DNA from: JAUVPY01 sp034412795
GTDB lineage: Bacteria; Chloroflexota; Anaerolineae; 4572-78; NAK82
Length of the DNA: 64,000 nt
Assembly (NCBI GenBank): GCA_034412795.1
Contig: DAOUMD010000277.1
Location: forward strand, 1-64,000
Direction: 5' to 3'
The position numbers were made by a program, and so were the translations under genes. This document shows positions 33,519 through 42,183 of this stretch, one piece after another. Below the pieces are notes generated by a model. The model worked only from the letters and a program-made list of their open reading frames with translations, did no database searches and was not told the origin of the DNA. Numbering within the stretch: position 1 is the stretch's first letter; the number at the start of each line of letters is the position of its first letter.

Positions 33519-33660
33519 AGGAGCTGAATCCTTCTGGAGGGTCCCCCAATGACTATTGAACTTTGTGTTGGTAAAGGAACACTTTGCCTTTCAGGCACAT
33601 TCAATTTGAGTGCAAAACGTTCCATTATCGCCCTGAAGTTCAATAAAGCAGAGGAGTAAT
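33519..33660 (-). other. Structured 5' leader of the nuo operon
   Basis: Between the predicted promoter and nuoA, ATTGAACTT (33555-33563) pairs with AAGTTCAAT (33636-33644). Inside it GGAAC/GTTCC and a GCCT-TTC-AGGC hairpin can also pair. The whole leader can therefore fold into a closed multi-stem structure. No known riboswitch is recognised. Confidence 0.5.
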
Positions 33661-33666
33661 ACGTTA

Positions 33667-33695
33667 AGTTTATCACGGCTTATAGGTGTTGTCAA
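33667..33695 (-). promoter_or_regulatory. Near-consensus promoter of the nuo operon
   Basis: On the minus strand TTGACA (33690-33695) and TAAACT (33667-33672) are separated by exactly 17 bp. This is a perfect -35 with a 5/6-type -10, pointing at nuoA about 150 bp downstream. The predicted start is near 33660. Confidence 0.85.
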
Positions 33696-33746
33696 GAAAA
33701 TCAGACTTACTGGCTGTTATTTCGGGCATTTCCAGTGCTTTTAAGC

Positions 33747-33926
33747 GGGTCTACGCAAAATAGTGGAGTGTAACGCCATTTGTGGAGCACGTCATCCTGA
33801 GTGACGTCAGGAGCGAAGGATCTCATTTTCCCTTGTGAGACGAGATTCTTCGCCTATGGCTCAGAATGACATGACCTCTTTTGGCAATCTGAATTGCTCA
33901 TCTACCCCACTAATCTGCGTAGAGCC
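33747..33926. mobile_element. 180-bp MITE, copy A, with 8-bp target duplication
   Basis: It begins GGGTCTACGCA and ends in the inverted TGCGTAGAGCC. The imperfect terminal repeats extend about 24 bp (TCTACGCAxAxTAGTGGxGT). It is flanked by the direct repeat TTTTAAGC (33739-33746 and 33927-33934). An inner inverted repeat (GTCATCCTGAG...CTCAGAATGAC) occupies the middle. A second copy of identical length lies at 60628-60807. There is no coding capacity. The GGxTCT end and 8-bp duplication recall the ISL3 family, so a transposase of that type may mobilise it (inference). It sits just upstream of the nuo promoter. Confidence 0.9.
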
Positions 33927-33928
33927 TT

Positions 33929-35167
33929 TTAAGCTAGTGTATCTCTAACAAATAGAGCCACGGATTCAATGTGGTAGGTCTGGGGGAACAAATCGAGGGG
34001 CTGAACCTCGATCAGGCTATAGCCACTCGCAGCGATGATTCTTGCATCGCGGGCCAGGGTGGCAGGATCGCAGGCCACGTATACCAGCCGCTCCGGTCGC
34101 AGCGATGCGAGACGCTGGATCACGTCGGGGCCGCAGCCGCTGCGGGGCGGATCAGCGATGACGGAGTGAATTGATTCACGGAGGGTGGTCAGACCGTGTG
34201 CCACATCGTGGTTGATGACCTGCACGTTATCCAGTCCAGCCGCTAAAATGTTGAAGTGTGCATCGGCCGCCGCTGCCGGGTCAGCCTCTACAGCGATCAC
34301 CTGGGCCACCTGTGTCGCCAGAGCGATACTGAAAAGTCCTACACCGGAATACAGGTCAAGCAGTGTCTGATGGGGACGAGGTGAAAGGTAGCCAGCAACG
34401 GTCTCTAGCAGCGCTTCGGCTCCGTCCGTATTGACCTGGAAGAAGCTCCCTGCCGACACACGATATTGGTACCCGGCGACTCGCTCGATAAAGTAATCAT
34501 TACCGACCAAGGTAACTGGCGTGCCGTCGCCCAACACCAGCACACACGATACAGGCCGGTCCACCATCAACTCAAAGGGTTCATCATCGCTCGTCTCAAA
34601 GATAACCAATTGGTGTCCGGTGTTGTGCCCGGCTCGCAGAGAAAGCCGTTCCAGATTCTCAATCTCAATGTCCAGTTCGCTAAAGAGCTCAGCGATCAAA
34701 GGGTGCATAATAGGGCATGTATGGACGGGCTCGACGCGCTTGCCGTCGGCCGACACATAACCCAGGCCATAGGGTGAAGTGTGCAACTGTACGTGATTGC
34801 GATAACCCCACGGTTCACCAACGGCACGAGCCGGGCGAACAGGGGCGTCATTCAGCCCACCCAAGCGGGCCAGTTGGTCGCGCAGCACGTCGGCCTTGTA
34901 TTGGAGCTGAGCTGGATAGTGAATGTGTTGCCACTGGCATCCGCCGCAGGCATCCGGGCCAAAGTGGGGGCAGGCGGGTGCTATCCGTTCAGGCGAGGGT
35001 TCGATCACCTCTTTCAGCCGCGCCCTGGCCCACCCTTTCTTGCTGGTCTCTACCTCGACGCCCACGGTCTCGCCCGGCAAGGCATAAGGCACAAAAAACA
35101 CCTTGCCTTGATATCGTCCCATCGCAGGGCCACCGTGGGCCATATGTGTAAGTTCCAGCGTGACCAT
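33929..35167 (-). CDS. TrmA/RumA-family RNA (uracil-5-)-methyltransferase
   Basis: A 412-residue class I SAM methyltransferase. It has an N-terminal TRAM domain (about 1-60), a 4Fe-4S site with CPHFGPDACGGCQWQH and a later Cys (HTCPIMHP), SAM-binding LLDLYSGVGLFSIALA, the DPPRSG motif and the catalytic Cys in VYVACDPATLARD. Family members make m5U in 23S rRNA (RlmC/RlmD) or tRNA; the target cannot be chosen from sequence alone. The 3' end lies 2 bp from the MITE-flanking duplication. Confidence 0.92.
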   Translation of the reverse strand: MVTLELTHMAHGGPAMGRYQGKVFFVPYALPGETVGVEVETSKKGWARARLKEVIEPSPERIAPACPHFGPDACGGCQWQHIHYPAQLQYKADVLRDQLARLGGLNDAPVRPARAVGEPWGYRNHVQLHTSPYGLGYVSADGKRVEPVHTCPIMHPLIAELFSELDIEIENLERLSLRAGHNTGHQLVIFETSDDEPFELMVDRPVSCVLVLGDGTPVTLVGNDYFIERVAGYQYRVSAGSFFQVNTDGAEALLETVAGYLSPRPHQTLLDLYSGVGLFSIALATQVAQVIAVEADPAAAADAHFNILAAGLDNVQVINHDVAHGLTTLRESIHSVIADPPRSGCGPDVIQRLASLRPERLVYVACDPATLARDARIIAASGYSLIEVQPLDLFPQTYHIESVALFVRDTLA

Positions 35168-35171
35168 AGTT

Positions 35172-37556
35172 CTACGTTATCTTGCTGGTATTCGTCAGAT
35201 AGGCCAGAGCCTGCTCTTGCTCTCCGTCCATCACGATCTCCAAAAAACGCCCGCCGGAGGCGGCACCCACGTCAATGACTTTAATGCAGTCGGCATAAGG
35301 AGCATCGTCTGGAAGCAACTCAGACAATACATTGGGCACACCATCCAGAAACGTCCGGTTGAAGATGACGCCCTTGTCATTGGGATACAGCGGCAATGGA
35401 TAGATGCTGGATTCTACGAGGTCCTGAAAAAAGTGCGTGCCGTAAGAAACCTCCGGGGTTTCGCCACCTACCCCCATCGCGATCTCGACCAGAACGCGGG
35501 TGTTGTAGATATCGGCGTATGCCACCTTGACACCCAGGTCAATATTTGAACTCCCCCAACGACCCGGCCCCATGAGAATGAAGCGCTCGTTTTCAAGTCG
35601 CTTGTTGAGCCGGCCGATAACCCGAGCAATCTCAAGTTTGGCAGAGCGCTCGGAGATACGGCTATAAGCGTCAGGATCCACATAGACGATATAGTTGATG
35701 TTGGTGACTAAACCCTGGGGCACAAGTTTGTTGGCAAAGAAGAGTTTGTCCGCGCCGGGCACGTCGGCGGGCAACTCATGCTCTCCTGCCCCCTCCTGGC
35801 TAGTTAGCGGACGGCATTGAAGCAAATGGATACTGTATTCTGGTTTTGGACGATCGGTCAGGATGTCCGCGGCAAATTCTACATCCACCGGGATTTGATA
35901 ATACCTCTCCAAGGTCTTAAGAAGCACCTTCATTTCCGGCATAAGGGTTGAATCTTCTACGAGTCCATCAAAGGTAAGTACCAACCCAGCCGGGTCCAAG
36001 TTGCTGCCCAAGGCGAAGATGGGTTGCATATAATCTCCCTTATCCTGAGTGGCCAGCAATCGGGCGCCAGGGTAACGGGCTGAGATCACCTCCGCAATGG
36101 GCAAGGATTTTATGGCGTTATCAGCCAGATCAATCAGGTCCACATTATGCTGGGAGTACTTCCTGATTTCCTTTGCGGTTCTTTCCGGGCGGAGCTGTGG
36201 GTGACTCAGGGCCACCATACGGGGATAATCGTTGGCCACTCGATCTACCGCGCGAGTTCCAAGTCCCCACACGATTCTCAGAAAGCCATCCTCACGGCGA
36301 ATCTTCCGGTTCCAGCGGAACGGGTTACGGCTGAAGGCCACACCGGCTATCGCCGGGAAGAGGTAATGACCAAATTTCTGACCTTCAACTCTCTGGATAA
36401 GCGCTGCCATGCGCTCGTCATAATCCAGGAGTCCTTTCTGTCGCCGATAGAGCAAAGCATTGGGATTGGTCACGCTGGCATAGATACACTTGATGGCGTT
36501 GGACAGGGCAGTCAGATTCTCCTCGAACGTTCCCTGGTTGGGGCAGAAAAAGCTGTCATATTTGCCGGCAAAAGAACTCCCAAAGTTGTCTTCAAGTAAA
36601 CTGGACGAGCGCACGATCAGGGGGACGTTGCCTACCTCGGCCAGCAGATCACCCAAGCGAGCGACGACTTGGTCTGGGAAATGGCCTTCGGTAAAAGCTT
36701 TGACCCCTTCAGGATACTCAGCAACTATCTCCTCGTGCGTCTTGTATTTCTGGTTGTGAAAGTCGTGCAGACCGTTGATCTCATGGAATTCATAGAAAAC
36801 GTCGGAGCCTACGTAGTACGAGTCGGGAATGGTGACAGGATGGGCCAACTCGATTTCACCCTCGGCCTGAGCTCGTTGCAGTATCTTATTGGCAAGTAAC
36901 ATGCCGGCGGCTTTGCCGCCGATCTTGCCGCGACCAATGCGGCGGCGGCGAATCTCCTTAAGATCGGAAATGTTAAAGAAATTCTTGGCAATGCCGACAA
37001 AGGCCAACTGGTCACTAATCATGCCCTTGATGAGTACGACAATGATCTCCTGCAAATGATGCTTGACACTGGCCCTTTCTTCGGACGGATAGGCCTCGTA
37101 CTCCTCAGCCTTGGCAAAGAGCACATCCCAGGGAGCGAGTTCTGGGTTAAAAGTGAGGATTACTTCTCTATCGGGCTTGCGATCCTGAATTACAGATTTT
37201 ACAATTTCTGCAAAGCGATTATGGGGCAGATTGTAAGCAAAGTAAAAGTCGGTGAGATCATCCCGGATCTGTCGAACTCGTTGCAGCCATACCTCGGGCG
37301 CTTCTTGTTCATACGGATGTTCCAAGCCTTCGAGGTATTGGGAACGAATGGCCTTCTCTCTCACCTCTTGCTCAAACAGATCGGGAGCGATGACGTGCCG
37401 TGCAAACAGCTCCTCTCGCATGCGTTCCCGGATATCCTTGGCCAGGATAGGGTAACGAGAGATCTCCAGGTGAAGCTCCAGGACTTTGGGCATCGCCCTT
37501 GGATCGAATAACAAGGAATATTCCTCCTCGGCAGGGGGCAAACAAATCGATTGCAT
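35172..37556 (-). CDS. PEP/pyruvate-binding domain protein (PPDK-type ATP-grasp)
   Basis: A 794-residue protein. An N-terminal region of about 210 residues is unassigned. The PPDK/PEP-synthase nucleotide-binding domain follows (GKIGGKAAGMLLANK, LIVRSSSLLEDNFGSSFAGKYDSFF, AGVAFSRNP). The phosphohistidine and PEP-utilising domains of true PEP synthase are absent. The C terminus has a distinct block (ILMGPGRWGSSN, GTHFFQDLVESSIYPLPLY). It may be a kinase or phosphotransferase using a partner; the role is unknown. It ends 4 bp before the methyltransferase start, so the two are probably co-transcribed. Confidence 0.8.
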   Translation of the reverse strand: MQSICLPPAEEEYSLLFDPRAMPKVLELHLEISRYPILAKDIRERMREELFARHVIAPDLFEQEVREKAIRSQYLEGLEHPYEQEAPEVWLQRVRQIRDDLTDFYFAYNLPHNRFAEIVKSVIQDRKPDREVILTFNPELAPWDVLFAKAEEYEAYPSEERASVKHHLQEIIVVLIKGMISDQLAFVGIAKNFFNISDLKEIRRRRIGRGKIGGKAAGMLLANKILQRAQAEGEIELAHPVTIPDSYYVGSDVFYEFHEINGLHDFHNQKYKTHEEIVAEYPEGVKAFTEGHFPDQVVARLGDLLAEVGNVPLIVRSSSLLEDNFGSSFAGKYDSFFCPNQGTFEENLTALSNAIKCIYASVTNPNALLYRRQKGLLDYDERMAALIQRVEGQKFGHYLFPAIAGVAFSRNPFRWNRKIRREDGFLRIVWGLGTRAVDRVANDYPRMVALSHPQLRPERTAKEIRKYSQHNVDLIDLADNAIKSLPIAEVISARYPGARLLATQDKGDYMQPIFALGSNLDPAGLVLTFDGLVEDSTLMPEMKVLLKTLERYYQIPVDVEFAADILTDRPKPEYSIHLLQCRPLTSQEGAGEHELPADVPGADKLFFANKLVPQGLVTNINYIVYVDPDAYSRISERSAKLEIARVIGRLNKRLENERFILMGPGRWGSSNIDLGVKVAYADIYNTRVLVEIAMGVGGETPEVSYGTHFFQDLVESSIYPLPLYPNDKGVIFNRTFLDGVPNVLSELLPDDAPYADCIKVIDVGAASGGRFLEIVMDGEQEQALAYLTNTSKIT

Positions 37557-37612
37557 GATAGACTACTAACCGCATCTCGTCAAACGTTTCTTGTAGCTCA
37601 GCCATTAAGCTC

Positions 37613-37652
37613 TAGAAAAAGCAGAGCTGCACCCAAATGGGTGCAGCTCTGC
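37613..37652 (-). terminator. Rho-independent terminator of gdhA
   Basis: A perfect 14-bp stem (37621-37634 with 37639-37652, loop of 4), GC-rich, followed on the minus strand by TTTTTCTA. It lies 37 bp after the gdhA stop and is the clearest intrinsic terminator in the window. Confidence 0.95.
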
Positions 37653-37688
37653 TATCTCGACCGTTTGCCTGCCAGGCGTGGAGACCGT

Positions 37689-38939
37689 TTACACCCACCC
37701 TCGCAGCTTACAGGCTTCGGCCACGCGCTGCACGGCAACCAGGTAGGCAGCTAGCCGATTGTGCACATTCATATCCTGGGCCATGTTGTGGACAGCGTGG
37801 AAGGCGGCCGTCATCTTGGTATCTAATCGCTCGTGGACCAGTTCCAGAGGCCAGTAGAAATCATAGGCGTTTTGCACTTGCTCGAAATAGCTAACTGTTA
37901 CGCCGCCCGCATTGCACAGGAAGTCGGGGATGACGTAAACACCTTTCTCATGTAAGATTTTGTCGGCTTCGGGAGTGGTAGGACCGTTGGCCAACTCAGC
38001 ACTAATTTTGGCCTTGATATCGCCTGCGTTGGCCTCAGTGATAACGTTCTCCAGCGCTGACGGGAAGAGCACCACAACGTCTAGCTCCAACAACTCTTCG
38101 TTGGTGATATTTTTGGTGTTGGCCATGTCAACCACGGTGCCGTTTTTATTCTTCCAGGCAACGCCCTCCTCGAAGGAAATGCCTTCTTCCCGGTAGACAC
38201 CACCTTTCGAGTCGGAGACGGCAATCACCTTGAGACCTAGAAGCTCTTCGCCCAGTTTGTGAGCAAACTGACCGGCGTTACCGTACCCCTGGATGGCGGC
38301 CGATGCACCCTTCAGGTCAATGTCAAGCACTTTACCCGCCTCACGCACCGTGTAGACGCCGCCACGAGCGGTAGCGTCGCCACGCCCCTCGGACCCTCCC
38401 AGGGGGAGCGGCTTGCCGGTGATAACACCAGGCACGTTGTAGCCTTTGATGACGCTAAACTCATCCATCATCCAGGCCATAATTTGAGGATTGGTATACA
38501 CGTCCGGCGCTGGCACGTCTGTCTCATCGTCAATCATACGATGAATGGCACGGATGTAACCGCGGGCCAACCGCTCTTGCTCGCCCGGCGACATCTCCTT
38601 GGGATTGCAGGTAACGCCTCCTTTGCCACCTCCCAAAGGGATATCTACCACCGCCGTCTTCCAGGTCATCCAAGCAGACAAGGCACGCACCGTGTCAATG
38701 GTCTCATCCGGGTGCCAGCGGAGGCCACCCTTCGTCGCCCCCCGGGCATCGTTGTACTGCACGCGATAGCCATGGAAGACTTGCACTGTGCCGTCGTCCA
38801 TGCGCACCGGGATGGTTACCTGCAACTCACGGCGGGGCCAGCGTAATAACTGATGCGTCGCTTCGTCCAGCCCCAGGAGTTCAGCCGATTCGTCGAGCTG
38901 TCTTTGTGCGATTTCAAAGGGATTCAATTCAGTAGACAT
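37689..38939 (-). CDS. gdhA: Glu/Leu/Phe/Val-type glutamate dehydrogenase
   Basis: A 416-residue dehydrogenase of the short hexameric type. The substrate domain has GATKGGLRWHP, the catalytic Lys region MTWKTAVVDIPLGGGKGGV and VPAPDVYTNPQIMAWMMDEF. The Rossmann domain has IQGYGNAGQFAHKL. It interconverts glutamate and 2-oxoglutarate. Coenzyme preference is not certain from sequence. AAGGAG lies upstream of the ATG, preceded by a structured leader, and a strong terminator follows. Confidence 0.95.
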   Translation of the reverse strand: MSTELNPFEIAQRQLDESAELLGLDEATHQLLRWPRRELQVTIPVRMDDGTVQVFHGYRVQYNDARGATKGGLRWHPDETIDTVRALSAWMTWKTAVVDIPLGGGKGGVTCNPKEMSPGEQERLARGYIRAIHRMIDDETDVPAPDVYTNPQIMAWMMDEFSVIKGYNVPGVITGKPLPLGGSEGRGDATARGGVYTVREAGKVLDIDLKGASAAIQGYGNAGQFAHKLGEELLGLKVIAVSDSKGGVYREEGISFEEGVAWKNKNGTVVDMANTKNITNEELLELDVVVLFPSALENVITEANAGDIKAKISAELANGPTTPEADKILHEKGVYVIPDFLCNAGGVTVSYFEQVQNAYDFYWPLELVHERLDTKMTAAFHAVHNMAQDMNVHNRLAAYLVAVQRVAEACKLRGWV

Positions 38940-39015
38940 GGTTGATCTGTCGCTCCTTCGCGAATATGTTTTTCAAGTTTCTCTTTCAATAAATAAAAGC
39001 ATACTTACATAAACA

Positions 39016-39086
39016 GGCGAGCAGCTTTATCAGCAACTCGCCCTCAAAGGCAATTTAATCCAATCACTTGATTGCATCACCTCCTT
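39016..39086 (-). promoter_or_regulatory. gdhA leader: perfect Shine-Dalgarno, short ORF and hairpin
   Basis: On the minus strand AAGGAGGTG (39078-39086) matches the anti-Shine-Dalgarno fully. It is followed after 2 nt by an ATG opening a 15-codon frame that stops at 39030. The end of this frame overlaps the 5' arm of a stem GGCGAG...CTCGCC (39016-39042). This resembles a leader-peptide arrangement, but the Shine-Dalgarno spacing is too short for efficient initiation at that ATG. Confidence 0.35.
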
Positions 39087-39123
39087 GTGGTGCAGAAACG
39101 TTATTCAAAGTAACAACCAGCGT

Positions 39124-39157
39124 AATAGAGGCCTCTATTTCATAGAGGCCTCTATTT
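39124..39157. terminator. Long palindromic hairpin between gatB and gdhA
   Basis: AATAGAGGCCTCTAT is repeated in inverted orientation around a 3-base loop, and each arm is itself a palindrome around GGCC. No strong T-run follows on either strand, so it may act as an mRNA 3' end or processing site for gatB rather than a classical terminator. Confidence 0.5.
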
Positions 39158-39200
39158 AGAGCATGGTTCAGACGTCCCTGAAATCAGGGTGACAATTGCT

Positions 39201-39258
39201 GACGAACGACGAAGGACGGAGAGATTCAGGTCAATAGATGGTCCTTCATCATTCGTCC
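39201..39258. repeat. GACGAA-word inverted repeat downstream of gatB
   Basis: GACGAACGACGAAGGACG (39201-39218) is answered by GTCCTTCATCATTCGTCC (39241-39258). The words are the same as those in the cbiQ-cbiO gap. The remainder of the 434-bp gap shows only the palindrome at 39124, a small CCCTGA/TCAGGG hairpin near 39182, and the gdhA leader. Confidence 0.65.
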
Positions 39259-39373
39259 AGTTGAGAAAGGATTTCCTCATTTCTAAACCATCTTCTATCT
39301 AGAAGTATATGCAGTATATAATAGAATCCCTGGCAAGGCAATAGAAGAAGAGCATTATGGGCAATGACGAAAG

Positions 39374-40840
39374 TCAGTTATCAGCCTGCATTTGCTCGCG
39401 CAGTAATTGCTCAGCTATTTGGGGGTTGGCCTTACCGCGCGTGGCCTTCATCACCTGTCCGATAAGGAAACGAATAGCGGTCTCTTTGCCGGCCTTGAAT
39501 CGGGCAACTGCATCGGGATTATGGGCAATGACCTGGTCCACAATCCCCGTCAACTCGCTGGCATCAGAGACTTGCTTCAGCCCCAGGTCCTCGACGATTT
39601 CCTGGGGAGGGCGTCCTGTCTCCCACATCAGGCCGAAGGCCTTTTTGGCCGCAGATTGATTGATTACGCCTGAATTGATCATCTCGATCAGAGCTACCAG
39701 ATTTTCTGGGTTGACGTTTACGTCGGTGATGGTCACACCGGCTTCGTTCATCAGTCGGAACAGTTCACCGGTCACCCAATTGGCGACCAGCTTGGGATTG
39801 AGTGTGTCTCCCGCGACGTTTACCGCGCGTTCAAAGTAATCAGCAACTGCCTGATCCTCGACTAATACACTGGCATCATAGCGGCTCAAGCCATACTTGG
39901 CTATGAAGCGATCGCGTTTGACGTCGGGCAACTCAGGCAGGCTGGCCTTCACCTCTTCAATCCAGACTGGCTCCAAATTCAATGGCGGCAGGTCGGGCTC
40001 AGGGAAGTAACGGTAGTCGTGAGCCTCCTCCTTGCTCCTCTGCTCTCGGGTGACGCCAGCGCCCTCGTCCCATCCCATCGTCACCTGGAACACCGGCTCG
40101 CCCGCTTCCAGCAACCGGGTCTGTCGCTCGATTTCGTAAGCGATGGCATAACGCACCGAACGGAAGGAGTTGAGATTCTTCACTTCCACCTTGGTACCGA
40201 ATTCGTCGGAGCCAGCCGCCCGCAGGGACAGGTTCACCTCACAGCGCATGGCTCCCTTTTCCATGTCACCGCTGCTCACGCCCAGATAGCGCACAATCTG
40301 ACGCAAGCGAGTGACGTAAGCATACGCTTCCTCGGCGGAACGCATATCGGCCTCGGACACAATCTCCATCAGGGGCACGCCTGCCCGGTTGAAGTCCACC
40401 AAGCTGTGGTCGTCCACGTGCGTCAGTTTGCCCGTGTCCTCTTCCAGATGCACACGGCGAATACGGATTGTCCGGGTCTCACCTGCACCACCGCCGGGGG
40501 TGGTGTCGCCCACTTCAACAGCCAGGAACCCATCCCGGCAGAGGGGTAATTCATACTGGGAAATCTGGTAGCCCTTGGGCAGATCAGGATAGAAGTAGTT
40601 CTTTCGAGCAAAGACGTTGTGCTCCTGAATGGTGCAGTTCAGCGCAAGACCAGCCATCACCGTGTAGCGCACGGCCTGCTCGTTGATGACCGGCAACGTG
40701 CCCGGCATGCCCAGGCATACAGGGCAGACGTGGGTATTGGGTGGCGTGCCAAATGCCTGGGCACTGCACCCACAAAACATCTTGCTGGCCGTATCCAACT
40801 CTACGTGAACTTCCATTCCAATAACAGGCTCATACGGCAT
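39374..40840 (-). CDS. gatB: Asp-tRNA(Asn)/Glu-tRNA(Gln) amidotransferase subunit B
   Basis: A 488-residue protein from the ATG at 40840 (MPYEPVIGMEVHVEL), with GGGAG 8 nt upstream. The kinase-like domain contains SKMFCGCSAQ with the zinc cysteines and HVCPVCLGMPG, GYQISQYELPL, and RIRRVHLEEDTGKL. The C-terminal helical and YqeY domains follow (LIGQVMKATRGKANP near the end). It phosphorylates misacylated Glu- or Asp-tRNA before amidation. gatA and gatC are not in the window. Confidence 0.96.
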   Translation of the reverse strand: MPYEPVIGMEVHVELDTASKMFCGCSAQAFGTPPNTHVCPVCLGMPGTLPVINEQAVRYTVMAGLALNCTIQEHNVFARKNYFYPDLPKGYQISQYELPLCRDGFLAVEVGDTTPGGGAGETRTIRIRRVHLEEDTGKLTHVDDHSLVDFNRAGVPLMEIVSEADMRSAEEAYAYVTRLRQIVRYLGVSSGDMEKGAMRCEVNLSLRAAGSDEFGTKVEVKNLNSFRSVRYAIAYEIERQTRLLEAGEPVFQVTMGWDEGAGVTREQRSKEEAHDYRYFPEPDLPPLNLEPVWIEEVKASLPELPDVKRDRFIAKYGLSRYDASVLVEDQAVADYFERAVNVAGDTLNPKLVANWVTGELFRLMNEAGVTITDVNVNPENLVALIEMINSGVINQSAAKKAFGLMWETGRPPQEIVEDLGLKQVSDASELTGIVDQVIAHNPDAVARFKAGKETAIRFLIGQVMKATRGKANPQIAEQLLREQMQADN

Positions 40841-40911
40841 TGGGTAACTCCCGAGGAGACATAGTGAGGACGTGAATGCTGTTGCAGCAATATGATAAGT
40901 GGGCAGCCCCT

Positions 40912-41412
40912 TCACCCTTCCTGAAGTGGCAGTGGAATCTGATTCTTTAATTCTTCTTCGCGGCGTTTGCGCTCGCGTAGCGCATCTATCTCATCGACCA
41001 TATGGTCCACGTCAGCGAAACGCCGGTAGACTGAAGCGAAGCGTACATAAGCCACATCGTCAATCTGGCGCAGTTGCTCCATCGCCAACTCGCCAATGGT
41101 CAGACTGTCTACTTCAGAGCGGCCCATGGCGTAGAGTTCGGCTTCTATTTCGCGTGCCGCATCTTCCAGGGCATCGGCTGAAACCGGCCGCTTGGAGCAG
41201 GCAGCCTGCATACTCTCAAGCAATTTATCGCGATCAAAACTCTGCCGGCTCTCGTCGCGCTTGACCACCAACAAGTTCACTCTGGCAATACGTTCATACG
41301 TGGTAAAGCGTTGACGACACTCCTGGCATTCGCGGCGACGACGGATCCCGTCGCTAACTTCCCGAGTATCAATGACGCGCGCATTGCTGGCTTCGCAAAA
41401 CGGGCATTTCAT
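40912..41412 (-). CDS. nrdR: Ribonucleotide reductase repressor NrdR
   Basis: A 166-residue regulator. The ATG at 41412 gives the family N terminus MKCPFC; GGAAGAGG lies upstream. The zinc ribbon uses the CPFC and CQEC pairs, followed by the ATP-cone (RVNLLVVKRDESRQSFDRDKL). NrdR senses dATP/ATP and represses ribonucleotide reductase genes. About 15 residues at the C terminus extend beyond the ATP-cone. Two NrdR-box-like sites precede the gene, suggesting autoregulation. Confidence 0.96.
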   Translation of the reverse strand: MKCPFCEASNARVIDTREVSDGIRRRRECQECRQRFTTYERIARVNLLVVKRDESRQSFDRDKLLESMQAACSKRPVSADALEDAAREIEAELYAMGRSEVDSLTIGELAMEQLRQIDDVAYVRFASVYRRFADVDHMVDEIDALRERKRREEELKNQIPLPLQEG

Positions 41413-41519
41413 AACGGATACCTCTTCCACTTAAATAGCGGCAATAGCTCGCAGGGCCGACAGAGCAGGGTAACTACGATTTGCAGAAAATCGGATATTC
41501 GCGTTCGAATCAGTTGGAG

Positions 41520-41566
41520 CCACAAAATATAGCGTTAAGGAATAGAGTCGCCACAAGATGTTGTGG
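41520..41566. promoter_or_regulatory. Paired NrdR boxes upstream of nrdR
   Basis: CCACAAAATATAGCGT (41520-41535) and CCACAAGATGTTGTGG (41551-41566) match the published NrdR-box pattern ACACwATATaTwGTGT at 13 and 12 of 16 positions. Their starts are 31 bp apart, the three-helical-turn spacing known for NrdR box pairs. A possible promoter on the minus strand (TTGCCA, 17 bp, TCTATT) overlaps the distal box. Confidence 0.7.
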
Positions 41567-41702
41567 CAACAGAATCAGCCAGAAAAGTATACACCATTCT
41601 ACTGATGTTGACAAGAAGAGAGTGGACCAACATCTTAAAATTCGCCTCAGTTACCCTGCCCGGGCTTTTTGACATCTCAACCGACCTGAGGCAAAATGAA
41701 GC

Positions 41703-41794
41703 GTATCTTCTCAAAATGTAGGGGCGGACCCTTGTGGTCGCCCCGTGGGGCAGGCGCGAGGCACTGCCCTTACCCCGAATTATTGAGAAGATAC
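41703..41794. repeat. 92-bp MITE-like inverted repeat
   Basis: GTATCTTCTCAA (41703-41714) is perfectly inverted at 41783-41794. The next bases (TAGGGGC and CCCTTACCCC) also pair partly, and an inner hairpin GGGGCGGACC...GGTCGCCCC lies on the left side. The flanks share ATGAA but not a clean duplication. It lies between nrdR and the DUF3467 gene; nothing coding is seen in 41413-41862. Confidence 0.65.
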
Positions 41795-41862
41795 ATGAAA
41801 GCCGTTTGCAGCGAGCGGAGTCTGTGCTTCTAATCAACATAGATAAGACTGGAGGTGCTTCA

Positions 41863-42177
41863 ATGGCTCAACCATCGCACGACTCCAAGCGAAAGATCCA
41901 GTTAAACGTCGAAATGCCATCTGACCTGGACGCGGTGTATGCCAATATCGCCCTTATCACACACTCTGCATCGGAGGTGATCATCGACTTTGGGCGGATG
42001 TTACCGAATATGCCCAAAACCAAGATACATGCCCGAATCATTCTAACCCCGATGAACGCCAAGCTTCTTCACCAGGCGTTGGGTGAAAATCTGGACAAAT
42101 TCGAGGCCAAATTTGGCAATATCAATACGCAACAAGATGGATTTGACGAGCAACGACCGATTGGTTTCCACAAATAA
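41863..42177 (+). CDS. DUF3467 family protein
   Basis: A 104-residue protein from the ATG at 41863, preceded by GGAGGTG. The pattern VYANIALITHSASEVIIDFGRMLPN followed by KIHARIILTP and KLLHQALGENLDKFEAKFG is the DUF3467 family. It has a small alpha/beta fold of unknown function, often near proteasome-like or secretion genes in other bacteria. It is followed by the translin gene. Confidence 0.88.
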   Translation: MAQPSHDSKRKIQLNVEMPSDLDAVYANIALITHSASEVIIDFGRMLPNMPKTKIHARIILTPMNAKLLHQALGENLDKFEAKFGNINTQQDGFDEQRPIGFHK

Positions 42178-42183
42178 GACAAA

